A DNA stretch of 64,000 nt from Ruminococcus sp. (GTDB taxonomy: Bacteria; Bacillota; Clostridia; Oscillospirales; Ruminococcaceae). The notes beneath the pieces were generated by a model. That model made no database searches. It was not told the origin of the DNA and saw only the letters and a list, made by a program, of their open reading frames with translations. A program made the position numbers and the translations under genes. How positions within the stretch are numbered: position 1 is the stretch's first letter; every line of letters begins with the position of its first letter. The DNA lies in assembly GCA_021200415.1 (NCBI GenBank), contig JAJQGO010000019.1:1-64000 (forward strand), written 5' to 3'. Positions 53,234-62,650 of this stretch are shown here, in pieces.

Positions 53234-53830
53234 ATGGAAGAGAATTATAAGCTTGAAAAGGAATATCAGATTCCTTTTGAAATATTCAAGGACGCTTACA
53301 GCAGCTTTCAGAAAAAATATGTTTATCCGAAAAGCTATATTTACATGGGTTTATTTTTAATTATAGCGATTATCTACATTGCTGCGGCTGTTAAGGACAC
53401 GTCGAATACATTGGCATACGTTCTGATTTTCGTGTGCCTTGCGCTGGCTGTCCGTGAATGGTACAATCCAAGGAAAATACGGCGTAATCTCCTCGATACC
53501 ATCATGACTGAGGGACTTGAAAATGAGGTCTACAAAATAGGAATCACCGATGAATTTGTGGATATTTCAACACTCCCAAATGAGAATGTTGAAAACTCCG
53601 AGGAATCCGAAGCATCTGATGGCGAAGCCGACGGCGAGGAATTTGATGAATACGAAGATGAAGCTCCGCCGGAAAAATCGAGAATTCCCATAAACAGCAA
53701 TCTTGCTGTAAATGAATATGAAAAGTATTTTCTTCTTCATGTGAAAAAAAGTATGTTCTACGTTGTTCCGAAGGATGGATTTTCAGAAGATGAGCTTGAA
53801 ATATTCAGAAATACAGTAAAAAAGAAATAA
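53234..53830 (+). CDS. YcxB-like membrane protein with acidic insert, between gyrB and gyrA
   Basis: The 198-residue product has an N-terminal soluble stretch, two membrane segments (about 37-53, YMGLFLIIAIIYIAAAV, and 62-75) and then a YcxB-like domain. The domain is interrupted by a ~38-residue Glu/Asp/Ser-rich insert (about 119-156) and resumes with YEKYFLLHVKKSMFYVVPKDGFSEDELEIFR. That last segment is the best evidence for the YcxB-like family. It has AAGGAG before the ATG. Function is unknown, and it is unrelated to topoisomerase chemistry as far as I can see. Confidence 0.75.
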   Translation: MEENYKLEKEYQIPFEIFKDAYSSFQKKYVYPKSYIYMGLFLIIAIIYIAAAVKDTSNTLAYVLIFVCLALAVREWYNPRKIRRNLLDTIMTEGLENEVYKIGITDEFVDISTLPNENVENSEESEASDGEADGEEFDEYEDEAPPEKSRIPINSNLAVNEYEKYFLLHVKKSMFYVVPKDGFSEDELEIFRNTVKKK

Positions 53831-53904
53831 AGTATACTATGAGTATAATATATTGGAAGCTATTCAGCAATTGAATTCAATAAATACCATAGGAGGTAAA
53901 AGAT

Positions 53905-56532
53905 TTGTTATATGATGATAACACAAAAATAATAAACAGCGAGATCGTTAACGAGATGGAAAATTCCATGCTCCAGTACGCCATGTCGGTAATCGTTTCA
54001 AGAGCGCTGCCTGACGTAAGAGATGGTCTGAAGCCCGTACATCGCCGAATCCTGTATACTCTCTACGAAAACGGACTCACTCCGGAAAAGCCCTACAGAA
54101 AATGCGCGGATACGGTCGGTGCGGTTCTCGGACGATACCACCCACACGGAGATGCTTCCGTTTACGAAGCGCTTGTTCGTCTTGCGCAGGATTTCTCGCA
54201 GCGTTATCCCCTTGTGGACGGTCACGGAAACTTCGGCTCGATTGACGGCGACGGCCCTGCCGCATACCGTTATACCGAGGCTAAAATGGCGAAGATTTCT
54301 CTTGATATGCTTACGGATATTAACAAGGACACGGTCGATTTCATGCCCAACTATGACGATCGTCTGAAGGAGCCTGTGGTTCTGCCGTCACGATTCCCAA
54401 ATCTTCTTGTGAACGGTTCTGTGGGAATTGCCGTAGGTATGGCTACAAATATCCCTCCCCACAATCTGGGGGAGGTAATTGACGCGCTGCAGCTTCTCAT
54501 AGATAATCCCGACTGTACTCTTGAAGACCTCATGGAGCATATCAAAGGCCCTGACTTCCCGACGGGCGGCATTATTATGGGCAAATCGGGAATACGTGCG
54601 GCATACGGAACGGGACGCGGCAAGATTATACTTCGCTCACGCACCCATTTTGAGGAAATCAAGGGCAGGAACTGCATTATCGTGGACGAAATTCCTTTTA
54701 TGCTCAGAAAGGATAATCTCCTGAAAAGCATAAATCAGCTTGCCAAGGATAAGCGAATTGAGGGGCTGTATGACCTTCGTGACGAATCGGACAAGGACGG
54801 TATGCGTGTCGTAATCGAGTTGAAAAAGGATGCAAATCCTCAGATTGTCCTGAACAATCTCTTTACCTACACAAAGCTTCAGGATACTGTGGGAATTATT
54901 ATGCTTGCCCTTGTGAACGGCGAGCCTAAGATTCTGACGCTGAAATCCATGCTTCAGAATTATCTGGAATTTCAGGTTGAAGTTATCCAGAGACGTACAC
55001 GCTTCGACCTCCGCAAGGCGCTGGAGAGAGCGCATATTCTTCAGGGCTTCATTCTTGCGGCAGATTATATCGATGAGGTAATAGCTATTCTCCGTTCCAG
55101 CAAGACAATTGCTGAGGCTAAGGAGCGCATGATGGAGCGCTTCAAGGACGTGGATATGTCGGCGCTTCTTGACAGGACGCAGTACGACTTTACCGGACTC
55201 CACATTGAAAATCAGACGGGACTTTCCTCTGAACAGGCTGACGCTATTGTTCAGATGCGTCTCGGACAGCTGACAGGTCTTGAGCGTCAGAAGATAACCG
55301 ATGAGCTTTACGGACTTCTCACGAAAATCTCCGATTATGAGGATATTCTCGCTGACATCAACCGTGTTTACGAGATAATTATGAACGACCTGAACGAGAT
55401 TCGCCGCAAATTCAGCGACAAGAGAAGAACCGATATAGAAAATGTAAGCGGTGAGGTTGATATTGAGGATCTCATTCCCGTTGAGGATTGTGTTGTGACA
55501 TTCACAAATAACGGATACATCAAGAGAATGCCTGTTGACGAATACAAGATACAGCGCAGAGGCGGCCGTGGAATATCCGGAATGAAGCAGCGTGAGGAGG
55601 ACTATGTTGAGGAGATGTTCATATGCTCAACTCATGATAATATCCTCTTTATCTCCAACAAGGGCATTATGTATAAGCTCAAATGCTATGAAATTCCCGA
55701 CGGCACAAAGGCTTCACGCGGATTTAATCTAATAAATCTTCTTCCGCTGACAGAGGGCGAAAAGGTTGCGGCAATGATTAAGGCTGATGACTTTGATGAG
55801 GGCAAATATGTTGTCATGGTTACGAAAAACGGCAAGATAAAGCGAACAAATCTTTCCATGTACAAAAACGTCCGCAAGCATGGTCTTATAGCAATAGGTC
55901 TTGACGACGGCGATGAAATTGCGGGAGTAAGCATGACGGATGGAAATTCGCAGCTCTTTGTGGCAACGAAAAACGGCATGGCAATCCGCCTTGAGGAAAA
56001 TAAAATCAGAGCAATGTCACGTTCAGCTCATGGCGTCAGGGCAATTAAGCTCCGCAGCGGCGATGAGGTAGTATCAATGGCAAAGGTTCGTGAGGGCGCT
56101 TCGCTTCTGACCGTAACGGAAAAGGGTTACGGAAAGAGAACCGACCTTGAAAATTACCGCATACAGAACAGAGGCGGATATGGTCTTACGAACTACAAGG
56201 TTGACGCCGAGCGCGGAAACGTCTGCGGAATTAAAATCGTTGACGAAGAGGATGATGTTATTCTCATCTCCAGCGAAGGCGTAATCATAAGGATTCTCGC
56301 AAGCGATATAAGAATTATGGGACGTTATGCGAAGGGAGTTCGTGTAATGAGAGTCGGCGAAGACGCAAAGGTTGTTGCGTTTACAAGAGCCGAGCATGAC
56401 GATTCCGCTGAAATCGAAAAGGTTGAGCAGCTTTCAGAGGAGCAGCTAAAGGCCGAGGAGGAAGCAGCTAATATTGCCGAGGAAAACGAGGTAATTATTG
56501 AAGCTGAGCCTGATGATGATTCGGAGGAATAA
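53905..56532 (+). CDS. gyrA: DNA gyrase subunit A
   Basis: GyrA cuts and rejoins DNA through the tyrosine in AAYRYTEAK (Tyr123). The quinolone region reads HPHGDASVYEALVRLAQDF, so the residue equivalent to Bacillus Ser84 is Ala84, followed by Ser85, with Glu88 retained. The C-terminal beta-pinwheel contains repeated blades and the GyrA box QRRGGRGISG. An acidic tail ends the protein. The start is a TTG at 53905 with a perfect AGGAGG 8 bases upstream; no ATG lies nearer. At 875 residues its length is normal. Confidence 0.97.
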   Translation: MLYDDNTKIINSEIVNEMENSMLQYAMSVIVSRALPDVRDGLKPVHRRILYTLYENGLTPEKPYRKCADTVGAVLGRYHPHGDASVYEALVRLAQDFSQRYPLVDGHGNFGSIDGDGPAAYRYTEAKMAKISLDMLTDINKDTVDFMPNYDDRLKEPVVLPSRFPNLLVNGSVGIAVGMATNIPPHNLGEVIDALQLLIDNPDCTLEDLMEHIKGPDFPTGGIIMGKSGIRAAYGTGRGKIILRSRTHFEEIKGRNCIIVDEIPFMLRKDNLLKSINQLAKDKRIEGLYDLRDESDKDGMRVVIELKKDANPQIVLNNLFTYTKLQDTVGIIMLALVNGEPKILTLKSMLQNYLEFQVEVIQRRTRFDLRKALERAHILQGFILAADYIDEVIAILRSSKTIAEAKERMMERFKDVDMSALLDRTQYDFTGLHIENQTGLSSEQADAIVQMRLGQLTGLERQKITDELYGLLTKISDYEDILADINRVYEIIMNDLNEIRRKFSDKRRTDIENVSGEVDIEDLIPVEDCVVTFTNNGYIKRMPVDEYKIQRRGGRGISGMKQREEDYVEEMFICSTHDNILFISNKGIMYKLKCYEIPDGTKASRGFNLINLLPLTEGEKVAAMIKADDFDEGKYVVMVTKNGKIKRTNLSMYKNVRKHGLIAIGLDDGDEIAGVSMTDGNSQLFVATKNGMAIRLEENKIRAMSRSAHGVRAIKLRSGDEVVSMAKVREGASLLTVTEKGYGKRTDLENYRIQNRGGYGLTNYKVDAERGNVCGIKIVDEEDDVILISSEGVIIRILASDIRIMGRYAKGVRVMRVGEDAKVVAFTRAEHDDSAEIEKVEQLSEEQLKAEEEAANIAEENEVIIEAEPDDDSEE

Positions 56533-56608
56533 GACAGTAAATTAACTAAAAAAAGGACGCCATATGAGAAAATCATCCGGCGTCCGCCGTAATATATGGA
56601 GAATAAAA

Positions 56609-57088
56609 ATGCTGAAAAAAATTCTTAGTGGAAGTGTTTGCGCGGAATGCCGCCTGTGCTGCGTTTTCGACAGCAGCGATGTGTGGGAAACTCCTGTTTT
56701 TACAGAGAGAACAAAGGAAATTTTTGTTGAAAAATGTCCCGAAGCCGAGTTCACTTCAAAGGGTGACGGCTATGCTCTCAGGGTTGGGGAGCTTGAAAAG
56801 GACGAGCTGTTCAGATGTCCCGCGTTGACTGAAAATGGCTGTATGCTGGGCGATGAGAAGCCCTTTGACTGCCGCATATGGCCATATAGAATTATGCATA
56901 TCGGCGGACGCAGAGCAATTACCATAGCTTCAATCTGCGAGGAGATGTACAATCGCCCTCTTTCGCAGCTTGTGGAGTTTCTGAAGGAGGGGCTTGCAGA
57001 GAAAATTTTCGACTATGCCCATGAGCATCCGGAAATTGTAAAGCCATATGAGGAGGGCTATCCCGTGCTTCTCTTTGAGGATAAATAG
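56609..57088 (+). CDS. YkgJ-family cysteine-cluster protein
   Basis: Cysteines appear in the family order CAECRLCC (about 11-18), CPALTENGCMLGDEKPFDCRIWPY (about 72-95), and a later ICEEMYNRPL. This pattern (CxxCxxCC ... C ... C ... C) likely binds an iron-sulfur cluster or zinc. The frame extends upstream to 56564, but the ATG at 56609 (MLKKILSG) has GGAG 8 bases before it. It lies 76 bases after gyrA. Biochemical function is unknown for the family. Confidence 0.8.
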   Translation: MLKKILSGSVCAECRLCCVFDSSDVWETPVFTERTKEIFVEKCPEAEFTSKGDGYALRVGELEKDELFRCPALTENGCMLGDEKPFDCRIWPYRIMHIGGRRAITIASICEEMYNRPLSQLVEFLKEGLAEKIFDYAHEHPEIVKPYEEGYPVLLFEDK

Positions 57089-57166
57089 GAACTGTCCGTC
57101 AGTGGCGTACAAGCGTATTTACCAAAAACACATGGATAAAACGCCTAAATTTGGAAATTATATCAA

Positions 57167-57195
57167 TTGATTTTTCCCGAAAAATAGAATATAAT
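57167..57195 (+). promoter_or_regulatory. Promoter of aspartate kinase
   Basis: TTGATT (57167-57172) and TATAAT (57190-57195) are 17 bases apart, about 65 bases before the ATG. The leader is too short and unstructured for a lysine riboswitch. Confidence 0.7.
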
Positions 57196-57258
57196 GTTAC
57201 ATACAATGTGTTATTATGCTCGTTTGGAGCTTACTATATTTCAAAGGAATGATTTTCA

Positions 57259-58593
57259 ATGGGTGTTAAGGTTGTAAAATTCGGCGGAAGCAGTCTTGCT
57301 GACGCAAACCAGTTTAAAAAGGTTGCCGCTATAATTAAAAGTGACGATAAGCGCAGATATGTTGTACCGTCAGCTCCGGGAAAAAGATTTTCCGAAGATA
57401 TTAAGGTTACGGATATGCTCTATAAGTGCGCCGAACAGGCAGGGAGCGGTATTGATTTTTCCGAAACCTTCGGCATGATTAAGGACAGATATAACGGAAT
57501 AATCAGCGAGCTTGGCATAGATATGAGCCTTGACGATGAGTTTGATTCAATTGAGAGTGAGCTTAAATCACGCCCCGCAAAGGATTTTGCCGCAAGCAGA
57601 GGCGAGTATCTCAACGGCAAGGTTCTGGCAAGCTATCTCGGATTTGAGTTCGTTGACGCAGCCGATGTGATAATTTTCGATACAAAGGGTATGCTTCTCC
57701 TCGAGGAAACGGTTAAGGCTGTTCGGGAAAAGCTCAGCGGACTTCCAAATGCCGTGATTCCCGGATTCTACGGACGCACAACGGAGGGATACGTAAAAAC
57801 ATTTTCAAGAGGCGGCTCGGACGTTACAGGTTCGATTATCGCAAATGCCGTAAAAGCCGAGATTTACGAGAACTGGACGGACGTTTCGGGATTCCTTGTA
57901 ACAGACCCGAGAATTGTTGAAGACCCCGATGTAATCAGCTTAATCACCTATCGTGAGCTGAGAGAGCTTTCATATATGGGAGCAACTGTGCTTCACGAGG
58001 AGGCTATTTTCCCCGTTCGCTCCGCAGGAATACCGATAAATATAAAGAACACAAACAAGCCCGAGGATAAGGGCACTATGATTGTGTCGGATGATTATGA
58101 TTTCAGCACAGAGGCTTCGTACACCATCACCGGAATTGCAGGCAGAAAGGGCTTCAGCACGATAAATATCGAGAAGGCCATGATGAACAGCGAAACGGGC
58201 TTCGGAATGAAGGTGCTTAAAGCTCTCAGCGACAACGGAATTTCCTTTGAGCATATGCCTTCGGGAATCGACACCATGAGCATTACGGTTGACAGCGCAA
58301 AGCTTGAGCCTGTGCGTGAAAAGGTTCTTGCGCAGATTCGCAGAGATGTTAATCCTGATCACCTTGAAATTGAGGACGGAATCGCGCTTCTTGCCATTGT
58401 GGGACGCAGAATGAAGAACACAAGAGGCACTGTTGCAAGAATTTTTGCGGCTCTGGCTCATGCGAGAATCAACGTTAAAATGATTGACCAAGGCTCAAGC
58501 GAGCTTAATGTAATTATCGGCGTCAGCGAGCATGACCTCAACGAGGCAATACGCAGAATCTATGATATGTTTATAAATTCGGAAAAGCAGTAA
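57259..58593 (+). CDS. lysC: Aspartate kinase
   Basis: This amino-acid kinase phosphorylates aspartate, the entry to lysine, threonine, methionine and diaminopimelate synthesis. It has VVKFGGSSLADANQFKKVA (about 4-22), FSRGGSDVTGSIIANAV (about 189-205) and NWTDVSGFLVTDPRIV. Two ACT domains follow (about 305-375 and 385-440, with VGRRMKNTRGTVARIFAALA), which bind feedback amino acids. At 444 residues it resembles class-specific clostridial monofunctional kinases. Which amino acid inhibits it is not visible. It stands alone with its own promoter and terminator. Confidence 0.93.
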   Translation: MGVKVVKFGGSSLADANQFKKVAAIIKSDDKRRYVVPSAPGKRFSEDIKVTDMLYKCAEQAGSGIDFSETFGMIKDRYNGIISELGIDMSLDDEFDSIESELKSRPAKDFAASRGEYLNGKVLASYLGFEFVDAADVIIFDTKGMLLLEETVKAVREKLSGLPNAVIPGFYGRTTEGYVKTFSRGGSDVTGSIIANAVKAEIYENWTDVSGFLVTDPRIVEDPDVISLITYRELRELSYMGATVLHEEAIFPVRSAGIPINIKNTNKPEDKGTMIVSDDYDFSTEASYTITGIAGRKGFSTINIEKAMMNSETGFGMKVLKALSDNGISFEHMPSGIDTMSITVDSAKLEPVREKVLAQIRRDVNPDHLEIEDGIALLAIVGRRMKNTRGTVARIFAALAHARINVKMIDQGSSELNVIIGVSEHDLNEAIRRIYDMFINSEKQ

Positions 58594-58610
58594 AAAAATA
58601 TGATAAATAA

Positions 58611-58640
58611 GGGGCAGGTTGAAACTGCCCTTTATTATTT
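58611..58640 (+). terminator. Terminator of aspartate kinase
   Basis: GGGCAG (58612-58617) pairs with CTGCCC (58625-58630) and is followed by TTTATTATTTTG. It lies 18 bases after the stop codon. Confidence 0.75.
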
Positions 58641-58799
58641 TGTATATAGTGCATATAAAATTCGTGAAAAGAGAACTAATTCAATGCAAAATCACGAATT
58701 TTGGCGTCAAAGTCTATATTTGCACTGAAATATGTGGTATAATATGTCACATGAGTATGTGAAAGACAAAGAGAAAAAATATTGCAAAGGAGATTTTTT

Positions 58800-59930
58800 A
58801 TGGCTAAAGATGAAAATAAGCGAAAAAGTATAAGACGTGCAAAAAATATAACTGAAATAGTTATTTCCTTAGTTATTATCGCCTTGGGCGGATATGCGGT
58901 AAAAACAACCTTAGATAGATTTACAACAGTCGGCGAAGCTCCGTTTGTAGGTGATTCGGAAATTGATCAGGATATTCTCGAAGGCACAACCGAGGCTATA
59001 GATCCGGATAAAATTATTTTTGAAAATTCAACAGTTTCCACAAAGGATAAGTTTAAGGGTAATCTGATTCTCGTTAATGAGGATTATCAGTATTACAGCG
59101 GCGATGAGGATCTCGTGAGCATAAACGAAAAGCTTGACGAGGACGGCAGGACAAGCTATCGCGCTTATGATAATACGGCGCAGATTTTATCTGTTGTGTA
59201 TACGCCCTTGAGCGAGATGCTGGACGATTTCTATGAAGAAACGGGCATAAGCGATATTCTCATTGAGGGAGCTTACAGGACGAATGAGCGTCAGCAGGAG
59301 CTGTACGACGCTGACCTTGCGGCTACGGGCAATGATACCTCCGACAGAGTTGCACTTCCGGGACACAGCGAGCATGAATGCGGTTATGCTTTGGATTTCG
59401 GAATAAATGACGATGAAAGGGACTATGACGGAACAGGCGAATACGACTGGATAAATCAAAATTGCTGGAAATACGGCTTCATTCTCCGATATGCCGAGGA
59501 TAAGACCGACATAACGAATATCAAGTATGAATCGTGGCATTATAGATATGTAGGCATTCCCCATGCGTATTATATGTACACAAACGATTTGTGCCTTGAG
59601 GAGTATATAGAGCTTTTGAGAAGCTATACTTATGAAAGCGAGCATTTGCAGTTCTCCGACGAAAACGGAACGGAATATGAGATATATTTCGTGGCTTCGG
59701 ACGACAGCTCCGAAACGACGACAGTTCCCGTGCCAAGCGGCGTAAAGTACGAAATATCGGGAAATAACGCAGATGGATTTATTGTAACCGTATATCCCGA
59801 CGAGAAGATTGAGGCTGCGTCTGAGGAATCAACAGAGGAAGTCACCGAGGAAACTGAAGCGGAGGAAAGCGCAGAAGAGGCTTCGGACGAAACAGCTGAT
59901 GAGGAATCGGAAGAAAGCGCAGAAGAGTAA
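58800..59930 (+). CDS. VanY-type D-Ala-D-Ala carboxypeptidase (peptidase M15B), membrane-anchored
   Basis: A signal-anchor (about 18-37, ITEIVISLVIIALGGYAV) precedes an extracellular M15B domain. The Zn2+ ligands and catalytic residues lie in LPGHSEHECGYALDFGIND and ESWHYRYVGIPHA. YRTNERQQELYD is the substrate-side motif. It trims the terminal D-alanine of peptidoglycan stem peptides. About 50 C-terminal residues are nearly all Glu, Ser, Thr, Ala and Asp. The frame opens at 58782, but the ATG at 58800 (MAKDENK) has AAGGAG 7 bases upstream. No vancomycin-resistance genes accompany it, so it is probably a cell-wall housekeeping enzyme. Confidence 0.88.
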   Translation: MAKDENKRKSIRRAKNITEIVISLVIIALGGYAVKTTLDRFTTVGEAPFVGDSEIDQDILEGTTEAIDPDKIIFENSTVSTKDKFKGNLILVNEDYQYYSGDEDLVSINEKLDEDGRTSYRAYDNTAQILSVVYTPLSEMLDDFYEETGISDILIEGAYRTNERQQELYDADLAATGNDTSDRVALPGHSEHECGYALDFGINDDERDYDGTGEYDWINQNCWKYGFILRYAEDKTDITNIKYESWHYRYVGIPHAYYMYTNDLCLEEYIELLRSYTYESEHLQFSDENGTEYEIYFVASDDSSETTTVPVPSGVKYEISGNNADGFIVTVYPDEKIEAASEESTEEVTEETEAEESAEEASDETADEESEESAEE

Positions 59931-59946
59931 TATAATAACACAGAAA

Positions 59947-59977
59947 AACAGGCTGGTTCGTGATGAATCAGCCTGTT
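59947..59977. terminator. Bidirectional terminator between vanY-like gene and nfnB
   Basis: AACAGGCTG (59947-59955) pairs with CAGCCTGTT (59969-59977), with T-rich flanks on both strands. It lies 17 bases after the carboxypeptidase stop and 68 before the convergent nfnB stop. Confidence 0.8.
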
Positions 59978-60044
59978 TTCTTATCAGAGAAGCAATGATA
60001 TGGAATCATTTCCTTTTAAGTATATGATGCAGAGTGTGGGAATA

Positions 60045-61433
60045 TTACTTATTCTGAATGTACTCGTCAATTGCAGCGGCAGCCTTCTTTCCTGCGCCCA
60101 TAGCGAGGATTACCGTTGCTGCGCCTGTAACAGCGTCACCGCCTGCATATACGCCCTCTCTCGATGTAAGACCTGATTCCTCGTCGGCAATGATTCCGCC
60201 CCATTTCTGGGTATCAAGACCTGCCGTTGTGGATTTGATAAGGGGATTGGGTGATGTTCCGATGGACATGATAACGCAGTCAGCTTCGATTTCAAAGTTG
60301 CTGTCGGGAACGGGAACAGGACGCGCTCTGCCCGAATCGTCAGGCTCGGAAAGCTCCATTTTCTGGCAGACAATGCCCTTGACCCAGCCATTTTCGGTTG
60401 CTGTTATTTCAACAGGATTTGTGAGGAAGTGGAAATTGATTCCCTCCTCCATAGCGTGTTCAACCTCCTCCGCTCTTGCGGGAAGCTCCTTTTCTGTACG
60501 GCGGTAAACTATCGTAACGTCAGCGCCGAGTCTTTTTGCGGAGCGTGCGGCATCCATAGCAACATTTCCTCCGCCCACGATAACAGCCTTATTGCCGGGC
60601 TGAATGGGAGTTGTGCTGTCAGGGAGATAAGCCTTCATGAGGTTGATTCTTGTAAGAAATTCATTTGCGGAGTAAACGCCGTTGAGGTTTTCTCCGGGGA
60701 TTTTCATAAATCTCGGCAGACCTGCCCCCGAACCGATGAATACAGCCTCGAAGCCGTATTCGCTCATAAGCTCGTCAATGGAAACGGTTTTGCCCACAAC
60801 GGTATTTGTTTCCACGTCAACGCCAAGCTCCTTGAGTCCGTTGATTTCCTTCTGTACGATTGATTTCGGCAGACGGAATTCGGGAATGCCGTAGGAAAGA
60901 ACGCCTCCTGCAAGGTGGAGTGCCTCGTAAACAGTTACGTCATATCCCTTTTTGGCAAGATGGCCTGCACAGGCAAGACCCGAGGGACCTGATCCGATAA
61001 CGGCAACCTTATGGCAGTTTGATTCCGGCTTTACGGGAGCTTCCTTAACATTTGCGTTGTGGAAATCGGCAACGAATCTTTCAAGACGTCCGATAGCCAC
61101 AGGCTCGCCCTTGATTCCCCTCACGCATTTTGATTCGCACTGGGTTTCCTGAGGACAAACACGTCCACAGACAGCGGGAAGAGAGCTTGCGGCTGTAATG
61201 ATTTTGTAGGCATCCTCAAATTCGCCCTCAGCCACCTTAGCGATAAAGGCAGGAATATCAATTTGTACGGGACATCCGCTGACGCAGGACTTATTCTTGC
61301 AGTTGAGGCAGCGTTTAGCCTCGTCAACTGCCTGTTCGGGCGTATAGCCGAGAGCTACCTCTTTAAAATTTTTATTTCTGATTTCCGGCTGCTGAACCGG
61401 CATTTCGTTCTTTTTAAGGGACATATTAGGCAT
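60045..61433 (-). CDS. nfnB: NfnB, large subunit of NADH-dependent ferredoxin:NADP+ oxidoreductase (GltD-like)
   Basis: The N-terminal domain binds two 4Fe-4S clusters (CLNCKNKSCVSGCP and CGRVCPQETQCESKC). Two dinucleotide folds follow: VAVIGSGPSGLACAGHLAKKG (FAD) and KAVIVGGGNVAMDAARSAKRLGA (NADPH). On its own it would be annotated glutamate synthase small subunit, but the partner gene just upstream encodes an NfnA-type flavoprotein and no glutamate synthase large subunit is present, which points to electron-bifurcating Nfn. It balances ferredoxin, NADH and NADPH. The ATG at 61433 has AGGAGG inside the nfnA 3' end. Confidence 0.9.
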   Translation of the reverse strand: MPNMSLKKNEMPVQQPEIRNKNFKEVALGYTPEQAVDEAKRCLNCKNKSCVSGCPVQIDIPAFIAKVAEGEFEDAYKIITAASSLPAVCGRVCPQETQCESKCVRGIKGEPVAIGRLERFVADFHNANVKEAPVKPESNCHKVAVIGSGPSGLACAGHLAKKGYDVTVYEALHLAGGVLSYGIPEFRLPKSIVQKEINGLKELGVDVETNTVVGKTVSIDELMSEYGFEAVFIGSGAGLPRFMKIPGENLNGVYSANEFLTRINLMKAYLPDSTTPIQPGNKAVIVGGGNVAMDAARSAKRLGADVTIVYRRTEKELPARAEEVEHAMEEGINFHFLTNPVEITATENGWVKGIVCQKMELSEPDDSGRARPVPVPDSNFEIEADCVIMSIGTSPNPLIKSTTAGLDTQKWGGIIADEESGLTSREGVYAGGDAVTGAATVILAMGAGKKAAAAIDEYIQNK

Positions 61434-61435
61434 AA

Positions 61436-62278
61436 TTATTTTACCTCCTGCTTATAGAGATTGCATACATCCTCGTGAGCCTTGCGTTCAAAGGGCTTAT
61501 ACATAGCTCCCCTTGCCATAGCCTCATCGAAATCAATGAGATGACCGTCAAATTCAGGGCCGTCAACGCAGGCAAACTTGGTTTCGCCGCCAACGGTAAG
61601 ACGGCAGCCGCCGCACATACCTGTTCCGTCAATCATAATCGGATTCATGGATGCGACAGTTTTGATTCCGTAATTTTTCGTAAGCTGACAGACAAATTTC
61701 ATCATAATGAGAGGGCCGATGGTGATTACCTCGTCATACTGCTCGCCGCTTTCGATGAGCTTTTTCAGGGCATCCGTAACAAGACCCTTTTCGCCTGCCG
61801 TGCCGTCGTCGGACATGAGAACGAATTTAGAGCTTGCGTTTTTGAATTCCTCCTCAAGGATAACGAGATCCTTGTTTCTGAATCCCACGACAGCGTGAAC
61901 CTCGCAGCCAAGCTCATGGAGCTTTTTTGCGACAGGATAAGCGATAGCGCAGCCAACGCCGCCGCCGACAACAGCAACCTTTTTCAGACCGTCGGTATGT
62001 GTTGCCTTGCCGAGGGGACCAACGAAATCGTGCAGACAATCGCCCTCGTTCAGGTGATTAAGCTTTTCGGTAGTAGCTCCGACAATCTGGAAAATTATGG
62101 TAACAGAGCCATTTTCGCGGTCGAAATCAGCGATAGTAAGGGGAATACGCTCGCCGTTTTCATCGGTTCTGAGAATAATAAACTGACCCGGTTCAGCTTT
62201 TTTAGCAATCATAGGAGCGTTAATCCGCATCAGGGTTACGGTAGGATTAAGGCTTCTTTTTTCGAGTATTTCAAACAT
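61436..62278 (-). CDS. nfnA: NfnA, small subunit of NADH-dependent ferredoxin:NADP+ oxidoreductase
   Basis: The 280-residue protein has an FAD-binding domain like dihydroorotate dehydrogenase electron-transfer subunits (GQFIILRTDENGERIPLTI), a VAVVGGGVGCAIAYPVA NAD-binding loop, and the 2Fe-2S cysteines in DGTGMCGGCRLTVGG and FACVDGPEFDGHLIDFDE. That last DGPEFDGH sequence is typical of NfnA and sulfide-dehydrogenase-like proteins. The stop is 2 bases from the nfnB ATG. The ATG follows AAGGAAGG. The pair converts reduced ferredoxin plus NADH into NADPH. Confidence 0.9.
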   Translation of the reverse strand: MFEILEKRSLNPTVTLMRINAPMIAKKAEPGQFIILRTDENGERIPLTIADFDRENGSVTIIFQIVGATTEKLNHLNEGDCLHDFVGPLGKATHTDGLKKVAVVGGGVGCAIAYPVAKKLHELGCEVHAVVGFRNKDLVILEEEFKNASSKFVLMSDDGTAGEKGLVTDALKKLIESGEQYDEVITIGPLIMMKFVCQLTKNYGIKTVASMNPIMIDGTGMCGGCRLTVGGETKFACVDGPEFDGHLIDFDEAMARGAMYKPFERKAHEDVCNLYKQEVK

Positions 62279-62494
62279 TTAAATACCTTCCTTCAGAATA
62301 ATTGTGTGCATCATCCGGTTAATATGGGCACACGCTCACTATTATATTATAACATACAATTTAAGCTGTAAGGTATATATTTATGATATAGTAATATTCC
62401 AAATTGATATGAGATAAATAAAGAGCTATTATAAGGCTCTGTGACAGGGAATTTCAAATTCTCTGAAAAAATCGAATTTTTTTGAAAAAAGGGG

Positions 62495-62523
62495 TTGACA
62501 AATGAATTTAAACCTGCTATAAT
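62495..62523 (+). promoter_or_regulatory. Promoter of tRNA-Leu
   Basis: TTGACA (62495-62500) and TATAAT (62518-62523) are exactly 17 bases apart, 40 bases before the mature tRNA. The rest of the 62279-62494 gap shows no gene. Confidence 0.85.
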
Positions 62524-62562
62524 AGATAAGCAGTCAGAAATGACCGCAATTGAATATGGTTT

Positions 62563-62647
62563 GCGAGTGTGCTGGAATAGGCAGACAGGCACGTTTGAGG
62601 GGCGTGTGTCGACAGACGTATGGGTTCAAGTCCCATTACTCGCACCA
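62563..62647 (+). tRNA. tRNA-Leu (anticodon GAG)
   Basis: The sequence GCGAGTGTGCTGGAATAGGC begins a class II tRNA with an extra arm. The anticodon stem-loop is CACGT-TTGAGGG-GCGTG (GAG), the T arm includes GGGTTCAAGTCCC, and CCA is encoded at 62645-62647. Total length is 85. Confidence 0.95.
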
Positions 62648-62650
62648 TTA

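Noticed and set aside
57089-57258. Possible lysine riboswitch before aspartate kinase
   Set aside because: Only ~65 bases separate the promoter from the ATG, and no multi-stem aptamer or terminator/antiterminator pair is visible.
58800-59930. Vancomycin-resistance vanY
   Set aside because: The domain is VanY-type, but no vanHAX, vanRS or vanZ genes are near, and such carboxypeptidases are common in cell-wall metabolism.
60045-61433. Glutamate synthase small subunit
   Set aside because: The sequence fits GltD-like proteins in general, but no large subunit is present and the adjacent gene is a clear NfnA-type partner.
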